Source: Insulibacter thermoxylanivorax (GTDB taxonomy: Bacteria; Bacillota; Bacilli; Paenibacillales; DA-C8). Taken from it: DNA of 64,000 nt. The notes under the pieces were generated by a model. The model searched no databases. It was not told the DNA's origin and saw only the letters and a program-made list of their open reading frames with translations. A program made the position numbers and the translations under genes. Below are positions 8,037-17,887 of the stretch, piece after piece. Each line of letters opens with the position of its first letter. Positions within the stretch are counted from its first letter, which is position 1. Location of the stretch: NCBI RefSeq assembly GCF_015472005.1, contig NZ_BMAQ01000004.1, positions 83,741 through 147,740 of the forward strand. Direction: 5' to 3'.

Positions 8037-11000
8037 TCATTCCTTCCAGATCCGATACAGAATTACCGCTGCCTCTGCGCGGGTGAGATGGTCTTGCGGT
8101 GCGATTCTGTTCCCGCTCTTGCCGGCGATTATGCCGGACGCTGCCAGCGCGGTAACGCTGTCCTTAGCGTAGTCCGCCACAAGATCTGCGTCGGCATATG
8201 CGGTGAGCGGGCTGCCTGACGGCAGGGATCTGCCCGCCGCTTCAAGCGCACGAACCGTCAGCACCATCATATCTTGACGAGTGATCGGTGCGGCCGGTTG
8301 GAAAGCACCGTCACCGGTGCCTGCGGCGATGCCGAGCTGCTTGGCTGTGCGCAGCTCATCATAATAGTAAGCCGATGCCGGCACATCTCGGAACATCGTC
8401 ACATGCTCATCCGGCGCTTGCAGCTCCAACGCCCTGACCAGCAGAGCGACGAAGTCCGCTCGCGTGATGTTGTCATACGGAGCATAGAGCTTGCCGCCGA
8501 TCCCGCGGATGATATCCCGTGCAGCCATCGCTTCGATCGCATCCCTCGCCCACGGCACATCATGCGTATCCGTGAAGTCATGATATACATAAGTGACCGC
8601 GAAGGTGCTGAAATGTTTGGCAGCGAGGCGCACGACACCCTCTTCCGCATCGTAGCGGCTGTTCGGAATCGCCGTGATCTTACCCGCATCATCGATATGC
8701 CATACGACGATGTGGTCGGGATAAAGACTCTCTACCCATGATGGTGTATATGGAATCGTCACGATCACAGGAGCATCAGCGCTGCTCCAAGGCATGACCT
8801 CATCACCAGCAACGAGGTCGAGCTTAATCACAGGGCGATCGCCGATCTGATCGCGCACATTAGCAGCTAATTGCTCTTTAGCATCTTGAGCGATACGAAT
8901 CTTCACTTGCTCATGGCTGCTCTCGTGGTTCACCAGCATACGGCTCGGAATCTCCACCCATACCGTCCCCAGCTTCACGAGCAAGGTGTAGTTCTCCTCG
9001 CTTTGCAAGCTGCTTGCTGGCAGCTGCACATCCACGGCGCCGCTTCGCACCTGTTCCGCTAGATCGACCACGATCTGCTTGGAGCCGTCCGCTTGTTCTG
9101 CCGCTTGACCGAGTGCTTGCCGCAGCAGTTGATTCGTGATCTCCGCGGTTGCATGTCCGCCTATCGTCCTCACAGCAGGACGGATCGCTGTAACGCCGTT
9201 TCGCACCTCTACGGATCCTGTTGGAGGCAGAATCACCGGCGATGAGCCTCTGCGGCTGTCTTCATCAGCTGCAGATGGATCGATCAGCGTCAATACGCCA
9301 AATACAGACGGATCTTGATAGCCCTGACCGGACAAGTCGTTCCAGGTCGCGACGCTTTGACGTGCACCGCTTCGGGCATCATTGATCTGGACGTCGAAGC
9401 CAATCTTGGTACCATGTTTCGGTCTGATCTCCGTCAAAGGAATCTTCACTTCTACGGTATAACTGGAGCCTGTCACCTTCACTGCGGACTCGAAACCTTC
9501 ATCGATGCCTGCCGGGTTGAAGGAAGTTTCATTCTCGTAATTGATTCGGTATTGACCGACGCCATCCACATAGAAGGTTTGTTTCGTATTCAATTGGTCA
9601 AGGAATACCTCGATCGAATCCTGTTCCCATTCATTCGGGTTGCTCTTATCCAGTTCAGAATCATTGACGCGAACGAGAACATACAGATTCTCTTCATCCC
9701 ACAGCACCTTGGCAGTACCATTCGCCCCTTGCCATGCCATTTGGTAACGATCAATAGGCAAGTCCGGTGCATTGTTCCAGACCGCATCGATCTCCCCGTC
9801 GATCACAGGTGTACCGTATACCCCTTGGCCTTGCCGCGCTTCGATCTCTTCCGGATCGTATTCTTCGATATACTTCTCCGGATCGATGACTGCATAATAA
9901 GCGGGTTTAGCTTTCAAATTCCGATCGAAGAGCAGCGGATTACGGTCTGCCAGCCAACTGGTGCCGTCATCCAGTCCCCAGAAGGTTACACGGGAGATGT
10001 GTTCTGCATACTCTTTGTACAGCTGGAACAGCTGGGCATACAGATAAGCTTGCTGCTTCGCTTCCTTATCTGTTAGTTCATAATTTTCGCCCGCCTTGAT
10101 ATCCAGTTCAGTAATTCCTACCTCTACTCCCAGCGAGATAAACTTCTCCAAGGAACGTCGAACATTCGCCGGGTTGGTGTTCAGATTGTAGTGTCCTTGC
10201 ATGCCGATGCCGTCGATGAGGAGTCTGCCGTTATGCTCAGCGGCATAGCGCTCATTGATCTCCTTCACCATCTGGTAGATCGCTTCGGCCTTATTTTGGT
10301 TATCATCGTTATAATCGTTGTAATACAGCTTGATATCCCAGCCATGCTCATCGATCACTTCTCTTGCTGCTAAGAAGGCCTGCTCGATGTAATCAGGGCC
10401 AATCGCATGATACCACGCCGATTTGCGGAGCGACCCTTCCCAATCTTCCGGGTTCGGCGGGTTATCGCTCATCGCTTCGTTAACAACATCCCAGGAGATG
10501 ACCCTGTCTCCGAAATGTTCCACAACCTTCCTGATATGTGTTCGCAGATTGTCTAACGCTTCTTCTCTGCTGAGGTAAATCGGTTTGCCTTCTTCATCAG
10601 TACCCGCAATGTTCATCCAATCCGGTGACTGCTGATGCCATACCAGCACGTGTCCGTGCATCTTCATGCCGGCACCAAGCACCTTATTCACCATCTCATC
10701 GGCCTCATCGAAGGTGAACTGTCCTTTCGTCCGCTGCAAGGCGTCCGGTTTCATGGCATTGCCGGCTGTAGCCAGGTTATGATGCATAGTCAGCAGTTCG
10801 AAGCGCACGCCATCCAGATCCTCAGCGGATATCGCACTGCCGATGAGGAAATCGTCTTTATACACCTCTTTGATCGGATCCAAATCTCTTTCGATATCCA
10901 CCGGTCCAGCGCCCGTGGGCACAAACTCAACATCATCGATATAGAAGGACGCTGTTGCATTATTGCTCTCAATATAGATGGTTATATATTCGCCGCCCGC

Positions 11001-12428
11001 ATTCGTGTAACGGTAACGCCCTTCTAACTGCACCCATTCGCCGCTGGTCACAATTTGTTTGGCCAGGTTGATATATTGGTCGGAACCAACTTGCGTCGAT
11101 AATGTAAGTTCCGCAGTTGAAGGTTCAATCATCTTGACCCACACGGATATTTTATACTCATAACCGAGATCAATATATTTCTCCACGCGCAGCGAGGGGC
11201 CGTGCCAAGTATCCGATCTTCCCTCTACCTTCAGAGCGTACTTGCCGCCTTCCGTATGGTTCGTTTCATCAGTGACGGTTAAGGATTCACTGCCTGCACG
11301 TCCCTCAAAACCTTGCGTTGTATTGTCTTCAAAATCAATCGGTATGAACGGAATCGCAGGCGGTCTGTCACTAGGTTCATCAACGGGAGCTTCGCCGGTA
11401 ATCAAAATATCCCCAATGTAGAATGGAACAGTTTGCCCTGCTTCATTTGATTGAATCCGTACGGCAAAATCCCTGCTCTGATCAACCGTATATCTTCCTG
11501 TCAGCACAAATGGCTGCCCTGCAACGAAGTCTGCATCAACATAAAGGCCTTGATAGCTTTGAACATTCTGAAGCGTAGCCTTAGCGCCTGCCGGAACTTC
11601 GACATCTTCAGCAATATAGCCAATCACCCTGATCGTATAGGTCGCTCCGTCTGCCATGCCGACATCACTGAACGCAATATCGACTCCATGCCAGTTCTGC
11701 GTTCTTCCATCCACTTTTAACGCTTTTCCGTCTTCATTGCCATCAAAATATAGATCCGAAACGACCTCTAATGTGACATCTCCCGCTGGTTTAACTTTTC
11801 CTGCGTCATCTTTAAATGTCTCATGGTAGATAATCTGCTCTTCAACCGGTTCCTCATCAATCGGTTCTGGTTCACCAGTGATCAGAATATCTCCAATGTA
11901 GAATGGAACTGTTTTCCCGGCTTCATCCGATTGCACTCGCAGACGGTCATACATCGACAAATCCGCCGTAAATTGACCGGTTAACGTCATTGCTTTACCG
12001 GCTGTAATCTCGGCACCAGTAACCCATCCATAGTTGTCGTTGCCAACAGGTTGAATAGCGAGTAGAGCACCCTCAGGAATAGTAACATCCGAATCCACAT
12101 AAACGGCTATGGTCACGGTATACGTCCGTCCATCCACCAAACCTAAGTCTTCAAAGAAAAAGTCTGGTCCATCATGGTTATTTGTACGGTTATTTACATA
12201 CAGTGCCGCACCATCTTCATTTCCATCAAATACTTTATCCGTAACGTATTCGAGCGATGCTCCGCCAGACTGACGAGCAACACTATTCCCTTCTTCAAAC
12301 GTCTCATGATAAACGACATAATTGTCGGATGATTCTGAAATTTCGGCCGCTATAGGTGTCAACCAACCTGCTGGAATCAACAAAACTGCCAACAACACAG
12401 AGATGACTCGCCTAAACCTTCGACTCAT
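8037..12428 (-). CDS. Secreted cell-surface GH10 endo-1,4-beta-xylanase with CBM22-like, CBM9 and SLH modules
   Basis: Hydrolyses xylan at the cell surface. Numbering below counts from the upstream ATG at 12437 (1466 residues). A signal peptide occupies about 1-31; three CBM22/CBM4_9-like modules at about 40-189, 201-350 and 364-508; a GH10 barrel at about 515-855 with acid/base Glu654 in VVNEAMSD and nucleophile Glu777 in GITELDI; a CBM9 at about 868-1055; a linker domain at about 1070-1280; and three SLH repeats to the end (last one [14 protein letters not shown]). SLH repeats bind pyruvylated wall polymers. AGGGGGA touches the first ATG but is well spaced from the second (12428, MSRRFRR), which I take as the start. 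It is a tandem paralog of the next gene, with a cre-like site upstream. Confidence 0.95.
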   Translation of the reverse strand: MSRRFRRVISVLLAVLLIPAGWLTPIAAEISESSDNYVVYHETFEEGNSVARQSGGASLEYVTDKVFDGNEDGAALYVNNRTNNHDGPDFFFEDLGLVDGRTYTVTIAVYVDSDVTIPEGALLAIQPVGNDNYGWVTGAEITAGKAMTLTGQFTADLSMYDRLRVQSDEAGKTVPFYIGDILITGEPEPIDEEPVEEQIIYHETFKDDAGKVKPAGDVTLEVVSDLYFDGNEDGKALKVDGRTQNWHGVDIAFSDVGMADGATYTIRVIGYIAEDVEVPAGAKATLQNVQSYQGLYVDADFVAGQPFVLTGRYTVDQSRDFAVRIQSNEAGQTVPFYIGDILITGEAPVDEPSDRPPAIPFIPIDFEDNTTQGFEGRAGSESLTVTDETNHTEGGKYALKVEGRSDTWHGPSLRVEKYIDLGYEYKISVWVKMIEPSTAELTLSTQVGSDQYINLAKQIVTSGEWVQLEGRYRYTNAGGEYITIYIESNNATASFYIDDVEFVPTGAGPVDIERDLDPIKEVYKDDFLIGSAISAEDLDGVRFELLTMHHNLATAGNAMKPDALQRTKGQFTFDEADEMVNKVLGAGMKMHGHVLVWHQQSPDWMNIAGTDEEGKPIYLSREEALDNLRTHIRKVVEHFGDRVISWDVVNEAMSDNPPNPEDWEGSLRKSAWYHAIGPDYIEQAFLAAREVIDEHGWDIKLYYNDYNDDNQNKAEAIYQMVKEINERYAAEHNGRLLIDGIGMQGHYNLNTNPANVRRSLEKFISLGVEVGITELDIKAGENYELTDKEAKQQAYLYAQLFQLYKEYAEHISRVTFWGLDDGTSWLADRNPLLFDRNLKAKPAYYAVIDPEKYIEEYDPEEIEARQGQGVYGTPVIDGEIDAVWNNAPDLPIDRYQMAWQGANGTAKVLWDEENLYVLVRVNDSELDKSNPNEWEQDSIEVFLDQLNTKQTFYVDGVGQYRINYENETSFNPAGIDEGFESAVKVTGSSYTVEVKIPLTEIRPKHGTKIGFDVQINDARSGARQSVATWNDLSGQGYQDPSVFGVLTLIDPSAADEDSRRGSSPVILPPTGSVEVRNGVTAIRPAVRTIGGHATAEITNQLLRQALGQAAEQADGSKQIVVDLAEQVRSGAVDVQLPASSLQSEENYTLLVKLGTVWVEIPSRMLVNHESSHEQVKIRIAQDAKEQLAANVRDQIGDRPVIKLDLVAGDEVMPWSSADAPVIVTIPYTPSWVESLYPDHIVVWHIDDAGKITAIPNSRYDAEEGVVRLAAKHFSTFAVTYVYHDFTDTHDVPWARDAIEAMAARDIIRGIGGKLYAPYDNITRADFVALLVRALELQAPDEHVTMFRDVPASAYYYDELRTAKQLGIAAGTGDGAFQPAAPITRQDMMVLTVRALEAAGRSLPSGSPLTAYADADLVADYAKDSVTALAASGIIAGKSGNRIAPQDHLTRAEAAVILYRIWKE

Positions 12429-12466
12429 TCCCAGCATTCCCCCTAAATAATGATGATCGAATTTGG

Positions 12467-12480
12467 GGTAAGCGATTTCA
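12467..12480 (-). promoter_or_regulatory. Candidate cre (CcpA) site upstream of the first xylanase
   Basis: On the minus strand TGAAATCGCTTACC matches 13 of 14 positions of TGWAANCGNTNWCA. It lies 39-52 bases upstream of the xylanase start. The paralogous xylanase has a similar site at almost the same distance (15976-15989). Confidence 0.5.
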
Positions 12481-12600
12481 CAATGATGTAATTACAAGAT
12501 CCCCCTATTAAACAACTTACCATGTTTACCAAGAAATCATTACCAGACAAACTTAAGAACATACTTTGTGAAGTTAATAGTCATCTGGGCGCACTACCTC

Positions 12601-12640
12601 GAAAAAAGTCGTGCCCGACCCTCGGCCGAGGATCGGACAC
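12601..12640 (-). terminator. Intrinsic terminator of the second xylanase
   Basis: On the minus strand a 15-pair stem (arms 12626-12640 and 12611-12625, two wobbles) is followed by GACTTTTTTC. It lies about 70 bases beyond the stop codon of the second xylanase. Confidence 0.85.
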
Positions 12641-12708
12641 ACTATGATTACCACATAGGGAAGGTTGTATGGCGAAGATGCTTATCGCATCATCACAACG
12701 CTTTAATG

Positions 12709-15700
12709 TTACTCTTGCCAGATCCGATACAGAATCACTGCTGCCTCTGCACGTGTCAGATTATCATGCGGTGCGATTCTGTCTCCGCCTTTGCCGACGA
12801 TCACGCCGGCTTCTACCAGCGCTGCGACGCTGTCCTTAGCGTAGACCGCCACAAGGTCTGCGTCAGCATATGCGGCGAGCGAACCGTCTGTTGCCAGGGA
12901 TCTTCCTGCTGCTTCAAGCGCACGAACCGTCAGCACCATCATATCTTGACGGGTGATCGGTGCAGTCGGTTTGAAGGTACCGTCTGCGGCTCCTGTTGCG
13001 ATGCCCAGCTGCTTGGCAATGCGCAGTTCATCATAGTAGTAGGCTGATGCCGGCACGTCTGCGAACATCGTCACATCCTCATCCGACGCTTGCAGCTCCA
13101 GTGCCCTGACCAATAGAGCGACGAAGTCCGCTCTTGTAATCTTATTGTCAGGTGCGAAGCGGTTCTCACCTACACCGCGAATGACATCTTGTGCTGCCAG
13201 CGCTGTGATCGCTTCTTCAGCCCACGGCACATGTGCGATATCCTCGAATACATAAGTCGCCTCATCAACCAGAGTCAATACACCGAAGACGGACGGATCT
13301 TGATAGCCCTGACCGGAGAGGTCGTTCCAGATCGCCACGCTCTGACGTGCGCCTTCCTTACCGTCATTGATCTGAACGTCGAAGCCGATCTGAACTCCCG
13401 CCTTAGGCGTAATCTCTGTGAACGGAATCTTCACTTCCACGGTATAACTTGTGCCGGACACCTTCGTCGCCGACTCGAAGCCTTCCTCGATCCCTGCCGG
13501 GTTGAAGGACGTTTCATTGTCAAAGTTGACGCGGTATTGACCAACACCGTCTACGTAGAAGGTCTCCTTCGTATTCCGCTCATCCAAGAAGATTTCGACG
13601 GAGTCTTGCTCCCACTCATTCGCACTGCTCTTATCGAGCTCCGAATCCGTAACTTGTACTAAGACATACAGATTCTCTTCATCCCACAGCACCTTCGCTG
13701 TACCGTTAGCGCCATGCCATGCGGTCTGATAGCGGTCTAACGGCAGATTCGGTGCATGGCTCCATACGTCATCGATCTCCCCGTCGATCACAGGTGTACC
13801 GTACACGCCTTGACCTTGACGCGCTGCTTGTACTTCAGGATCATAGCTTGCGATGAATCCTTCCGGATCGATGACTGCATAGTATGCCGGCTTCGCCTGC
13901 AGGTCGCTGTCGAAGAGTGTCGGGCTGTTCGCTGCTCGCCAGCTTGCGCCATCATCAAGTCCCCAGAAAGTTATTCGGGAGATGTGATCTGCATACTCCT
14001 TGTACAGCTGGAATAACTGAGCATATAGATAGGCTTGCTGCATCGCTTGTTTCTCTGTCAACTCATGGTTCTCCCCTGCCATGATGTCCAGCTCAGTAAC
14101 TCCCACTTCTACTCCTAAAGAGATGAACTTCTCTAGGGAACGTCTTACGTTCGCTGGGTTCGTATTCAAGTTGTAGTGCCCCTGCATACCGATCCCATCG
14201 ATGAGGAGTCTGCCGTCATTCTCAGCGGCATAGCGCTCGTTGATCTCCTTCACCATCTGATAGATCGCTTCGGCTTTGTTCTGGTTATCATCGTTGTAAT
14301 CGTTGTAGTAGAGCTTGATATCCCAGCCGTTCTCATCGATTACTTCTCTTGCAGCCCGGAAAGCTTCCTCGATAAAGTCAGGACCAATCGCTTGCAGCCA
14401 TCCTGAGTTCCGCAGCGATGCTCTCCAATCTTCCGGGTTCGGCGGGTTATCACTCATCGCCTCATTGACAACGTCCCAAGAAATCACTCTGTCGCCGAAA
14501 TGCTCAACGACGGTTTTCACGTGTTTCCGCAGATTCGCCAGTGCTTCCTCGCGGCTGAGCGGATTGCCGTTCTCATCCGAATGCAGCAGCTCATTGGACT
14601 GCTGATGCCATACGAGCACATGGCCGTGCAGCAATAGACCGGCATCTTCAACCATTTGCACCAGTTCATCTTCCGCCGTAAAGTCAAATTCCCCCTCTTC
14701 ATTGTATGCATATGCCGGCTTCATCGCATTTTCTGCGGTCACCAGATTATGATGCATTTGAATAAGTTCAAGGCGAACACCTTCCAGATCCTTCGTCGAA
14801 ACAACGTTACCGATCAGGAAGTAGTCCTTATACACTTCTTTAATCGATGGAAGATCGCGCTGGATATCCGTTGGACCAGCTCCCGTCGGTTCGAAGGTAA
14901 TGTCATCGATGTAGAAGGAAGCTGTTGCATTGTTCGAGCTCTCTACATAGACAGTTACATACTCGTTGCCGACGCTGCTGTAACGGTAGGTCCCTTCAAG
15001 CCTGACCCATCCGTCTTCGACGCTGATGGTCTTGCCCTCGATATTGTTATAGCTTGCTCCATCCCCCGAGCCGATCTGCGTCGACAGTTGGATCTGCGCA
15101 GTTTCCGGCGAGATCAATTTGACCATCACGGAGATGCGATACTCATGGCCCTTGTCGATATATTGCTCCACGCGCAGCGACGGACCATGCCATTCTACGG
15201 TTCTGCCTTCAACCTTCAGAGCGTACTTGCCGCCCTCCGTGCTGTTCGCTTCGTCGGTGACCGTCAAGATCTCCGTACCTGCACGTCCCTCAAAACCTTG
15301 TGTCGTTCCATCTTCAAAATCAATCGTCGTAAAAGGCAATGCAGGCGGTCTGTCATCATCGGGTTCTTCAACAGACGCTTCCTTGCCCGTGATCAGAATC
15401 TCCCCGATATAGAAGGGAACTTCCTTGCCCGCATCATTAGATTGCACTCTCACGGCAAAATCTTTGCTTGTATCTACCGTATAAGTGCCTGTAAGCGTGA
15501 AGGGTTTCCCCGCTTCATAATTCGCTTCAACATAGAGGCCGCTGTAGCTCTGTACATTCTGGAGCAAAGCTTTGGCACCTTCCGGAACATCGACATCTTC
15601 AGCGACATAGCCGACGACTTGAATCGTATAAGTCGCTCCGTTTACCATGCCGACTTCGCTGAACGGAATATCGACGCCGTCCCAGTTATTCACCCTGTCA

Positions 15701-15936
15701 TAAACACGAACCGCTTTGCCGTCTTCATTGCCATCGAAGAACAGGTCAGAAACGGCTTCAAGTTTAGCGCTTCCGGCAGGAATAACTGCTCCCAACCCAT
15801 CTTCAAAGGTTTCATGGTAGATCACCATATCGTCAGATGATTCTGACATTTCAGCTGCTAAGGGCGTCAACCACCCTGCCGGGATCAGCAATGCTGCCAG
15901 CAATACGGAGATGATTCGTCTGAACGCTCGACTCAT
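12709..15936 (-). CDS. Secreted cell-surface GH10 endo-1,4-beta-xylanase with two CBM22-like modules, CBM9 and SLH repeats
   Basis: Numbering counts from the upstream ATG at 15945 (1078 residues). Signal peptide about 1-31; two CBM22-like modules at about 40-188 and 203-354; GH10 at about 360-695 with acid/base Glu495 (VVNEAMSD) and nucleophile Glu618 (GVTELDI); CBM9 at about 709-900; three SLH repeats from about 905 to the end. The paralog at 8037 has one more CBM22-like module and a linker of about 200 residues before its SLH repeats. The GH10 cores are nearly identical over long stretches (for example [20 protein letters not shown]), indicating duplication or gene conversion. GAGGGGG is well spaced from the second ATG (15936), taken as start. 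It has its own terminator and a cre-like site upstream. Confidence 0.95.
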   Translation of the reverse strand: MSRAFRRIISVLLAALLIPAGWLTPLAAEMSESSDDMVIYHETFEDGLGAVIPAGSAKLEAVSDLFFDGNEDGKAVRVYDRVNNWDGVDIPFSEVGMVNGATYTIQVVGYVAEDVDVPEGAKALLQNVQSYSGLYVEANYEAGKPFTLTGTYTVDTSKDFAVRVQSNDAGKEVPFYIGEILITGKEASVEEPDDDRPPALPFTTIDFEDGTTQGFEGRAGTEILTVTDEANSTEGGKYALKVEGRTVEWHGPSLRVEQYIDKGHEYRISVMVKLISPETAQIQLSTQIGSGDGASYNNIEGKTISVEDGWVRLEGTYRYSSVGNEYVTVYVESSNNATASFYIDDITFEPTGAGPTDIQRDLPSIKEVYKDYFLIGNVVSTKDLEGVRLELIQMHHNLVTAENAMKPAYAYNEEGEFDFTAEDELVQMVEDAGLLLHGHVLVWHQQSNELLHSDENGNPLSREEALANLRKHVKTVVEHFGDRVISWDVVNEAMSDNPPNPEDWRASLRNSGWLQAIGPDFIEEAFRAAREVIDENGWDIKLYYNDYNDDNQNKAEAIYQMVKEINERYAAENDGRLLIDGIGMQGHYNLNTNPANVRRSLEKFISLGVEVGVTELDIMAGENHELTEKQAMQQAYLYAQLFQLYKEYADHISRITFWGLDDGASWRAANSPTLFDSDLQAKPAYYAVIDPEGFIASYDPEVQAARQGQGVYGTPVIDGEIDDVWSHAPNLPLDRYQTAWHGANGTAKVLWDEENLYVLVQVTDSELDKSSANEWEQDSVEIFLDERNTKETFYVDGVGQYRVNFDNETSFNPAGIEEGFESATKVSGTSYTVEVKIPFTEITPKAGVQIGFDVQINDGKEGARQSVAIWNDLSGQGYQDPSVFGVLTLVDEATYVFEDIAHVPWAEEAITALAAQDVIRGVGENRFAPDNKITRADFVALLVRALELQASDEDVTMFADVPASAYYYDELRIAKQLGIATGAADGTFKPTAPITRQDMMVLTVRALEAAGRSLATDGSLAAYADADLVAVYAKDSVAALVEAGVIVGKGGDRIAPHDNLTRAEAAVILYRIWQE

Positions 15937-15975
15937 TCCTAGCATTCCCCCTCGTTAATAATATCCATTTACTGG

Positions 15976-15989
15976 AGAAAGCGGTTACA
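15976..15989 (-). promoter_or_regulatory. Candidate cre (CcpA) site upstream of the second xylanase
   Basis: On the minus strand TGTAACCGCTTTCT matches 13 of 14 positions of the cre consensus. It is 40-53 bases upstream of the xylanase start, matching the position in the paralogous gene. Confidence 0.5.
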
Positions 15990-16111
15990 ATACTTGAAGC
16001 TTTTGCTCCATATTCAAAGTTAGCATGATTTCCATTCAAACATCACCGTAGGAATTAAAGAACATTCTTTGATAAGTTAATGTTATTGTAGTAATTTTGG
16101 ATTAAATACTA

Positions 16112-16150
16112 GAAAAATCCCGGATTCCCTCTACTAAAGAGCCAGGGCTT
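16112..16150 (-). terminator. Probable terminator after a small membrane-protein ORF
   Basis: On the minus strand CCCTGG-CTCT...AGAG...CCGGG forms an imperfect hairpin followed by ATTTTTC. It follows the stop of the 43-residue ORF at 16166. Confidence 0.5.
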
Positions 16151-16165
16151 CTTATTACTTTACTC

Positions 16166-16297
16166 CTATTCTTGCAATCGTCTTGAACTTGTTCGATAAC
16201 AGGCAAACCACACGAGGCCAACTGCCAACACTCCCGTTAGAATGAGCCCTCCGAATATACTTCCTGAGGCAACATAAACGCCCTTCCTGCTCCTCAT
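16166..16297 (-). CDS. Small single-pass membrane protein, function unknown
   Basis: 43 codons from ATG 16297 to TAG 16166. GGGGGA lies about six bases before the start, and a terminator-like hairpin with a T-run follows the stop, so it looks like a small transcription unit. The product has a basic N-terminus (MRSRKGVY), one hydrophobic helix (about residues 8-33, GGLILTGVLAVGLVWF) and a basic C-terminus (RTSSRRLQE). It has no lantibiotic leader motif, although it is divergent from the immunity transporter at 16447. I do not recognise the family; a regulatory or stress membrane microprotein is possible. Confidence 0.5.
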   Translation of the reverse strand: MRSRKGVYVASGSIFGGLILTGVLAVGLVWFACYRTSSRRLQE

Positions 16298-16446
16298 CGC
16301 GCTTCCCCCAAATGGTTTCTTACGACACTTAGGTGCATTATACCAAAATCCAGCATCATTACGATGATCCTTATAAAATTCTTAGAATTGCCTCGTAAAG
16401 TAGATGACAGCGAGAAAGATAACACTGCGATAAAGGGTGAAGACCG

Positions 16447-17151
16447 ATGGAAATGATCTTGCAAACGAGAAACCTATGTAAATCATTCAAGGGACAGCGA
16501 GCTGTCCAAGATGTTTCTCTTTCCATTCCTAAGCACGCAGTCTATGGACTGCTCGGTCCCAACGGGGCGGGCAAATCAACAACGCTGAAGATGCTCACCG
16601 GCATGCTGCGGCCCTCCTCCGGCGAGATCTTGTTCGAGGGCAGACCCTGGTCACGCAGGGATCTGGCAAGAATCGGCGCCTTAATCGAGTCGCCGCCGTT
16701 ATATGAAAACTTAACCGCGCGGGAGAATCTGAAAGTGAGAGCAACCCTCCTCGGCCTGCCGGACACTCGGATCGATGAGGTGCTGCACATCGTGGACTTG
16801 GCACATACCGGGAACAAACGTGCCGGCCAATTCTCCATGGGCATGAAGCAGAGGCTCGGGATCGCCCTTGCATTGCTCCACCAGCCCAAACTGCTGATCC
16901 TCGATGAGCCGGCCAACGGCCTGGATCCGATCGGCATTCAGGAGCAGCGGGAGCTCATTCGTTCGTTTCCGAAGCAGGGAATCACTGTGATCCTCTCCAG
17001 CCACATCTTAAGTGAAGTGGAACAAATCGCTGATCATATCGGCATCATCGCCGGCGGCGTGCTGGCCTATCAGGGGCCGGTTACCCCGGATGGGGACTTG
17101 GAATCCTTGTTCATGCAGATCATCAGCAAGCATCGGAAGGGAGGGAACTAG
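16447..17151 (+). CDS. Lantibiotic-immunity-type ABC transporter, ATP-binding subunit (LanF-like)
   Basis: 234-residue ATPase. Walker A GPNGAGKST at about 37-45, signature SMGMKQR, Walker B LLILDEPANGLDP, switch His in SSHILSEVEQIADHI. The Q-loop position reads ALIESPPLY, with Glu instead of Gln; this E-loop is described for LanF immunity ATPases and separates them from ordinary exporters. It starts a five-gene run (ATPase, two permeases, response regulator, kinase), the arrangement of LanFEG-LanRK or CprABC-RK. The expected role is removal of a lantibiotic or related cationic peptide from the membrane. No precursor or lanthionine synthetase gene is nearby, so resistance rather than self-immunity is inferred. 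Confidence 0.88.
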   Translation: MEMILQTRNLCKSFKGQRAVQDVSLSIPKHAVYGLLGPNGAGKSTTLKMLTGMLRPSSGEILFEGRPWSRRDLARIGALIESPPLYENLTARENLKVRATLLGLPDTRIDEVLHIVDLAHTGNKRAGQFSMGMKQRLGIALALLHQPKLLILDEPANGLDPIGIQEQRELIRSFPKQGITVILSSHILSEVEQIADHIGIIAGGVLAYQGPVTPDGDLESLFMQIISKHRKGGN

Positions 17152-17152
17152 G

Positions 17153-17884
17153 ATGCTGGTCTATATTCGTGCGGAATATCTGAAAATACGCAGAACGTTC
17201 ACGAAGCAATTGTTCTGGCTCGCCCCGCTTCTCACGATGTTCATGAGTTTCGCGCTTATGGGCGGCCAATATTTCCAAACGGGAACCTACAACTGGTGGT
17301 ATATTCTCATGCTGCCGGGGGCTTTGACGCTGATCTGCGCGGGAATCATGATGAGGGATAAGAGGAAATTAAACTATCGCGCCATCCTCGGGCTGCCTAT
17401 TCAGCTGGAGAAAGTCTGGTATGGCAAGATCGGTGCCGCAATGATCCTGTACCTGCTTACCACCATCATCCTGTTCATCGGCGTCGGGATCGGCGGCGTC
17501 TTATTCTCTGCCTCGCTGACATGGTCTGAGCATGCCCTGGGCAGTTTACTGCTCTACTTGTCTTATCTCTGGCAGATTCCCCTCTGCCTTTTCTTGACCG
17601 ATCGGCTCGGCATGATCGCTGCCTTCATCCTCAATCTGCCAGGCAACATCGCAAGCAGCGTCTTATTGGCAGACACGCCGCTCTGGTGGACCGTTCCCTA
17701 TGCGATCCCCGCAAGGCTGATGTGCGCAGCGATCGGCGTACTGCCGAACGGCTTGCCTGTTCCCGAGGGAGATGTGTTGCTGGATAAAGGCGTCATCTTG
17801 CCGGGCGTGCTGATCACCTTGGGCTTGTTCGTCATCCTGAGTCTGCTGACGATGCTGCCTTTTCGCCGCCGGGAGGTTTTATAA
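17153..17884 (+). CDS. Lantibiotic-immunity-type ABC permease (LanE/MutE-like)
   Basis: 243 residues with about six membrane segments; N-terminus MLVYIRAEYLKIRRTFTKQ followed by a hydrophobic helix with the WLAPLLTMFMSF motif typical of the MutE/EpiE permease group. ATG 17153 lies two bases after the ATPase stop with GGGAGG upstream; a longer frame to 17012 overlaps the ATPase and is not used. It should pair with the LanG-like permease that follows. Substrate peptide unknown. Confidence 0.82.
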   Translation: MLVYIRAEYLKIRRTFTKQLFWLAPLLTMFMSFALMGGQYFQTGTYNWWYILMLPGALTLICAGIMMRDKRKLNYRAILGLPIQLEKVWYGKIGAAMILYLLTTIILFIGVGIGGVLFSASLTWSEHALGSLLLYLSYLWQIPLCLFLTDRLGMIAAFILNLPGNIASSVLLADTPLWWTVPYAIPARLMCAAIGVLPNGLPVPEGDVLLDKGVILPGVLITLGLFVILSLLTMLPFRRREVL

Positions 17885-17887
17885 GCC

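Noticed and set aside
9315..10076. 253-codon plus-strand frame opposite the first xylanase
   Set aside because: Shadow of the GH10/CBM9 coding strand; a similar frame appears opposite the paralog (14656-15840), as expected from shared codons.
14656..15840. 394-codon plus-strand frame opposite the second xylanase
   Set aside because: Same reason; no RBS and no protein-like features.
15946..16446. Search for a lantibiotic precursor gene beside the immunity locus
   Set aside because: No leader motif (FNLD or GG/GA) with a Ser/Thr/Cys-rich core was found on either strand; the only small ORF is a membrane helix.
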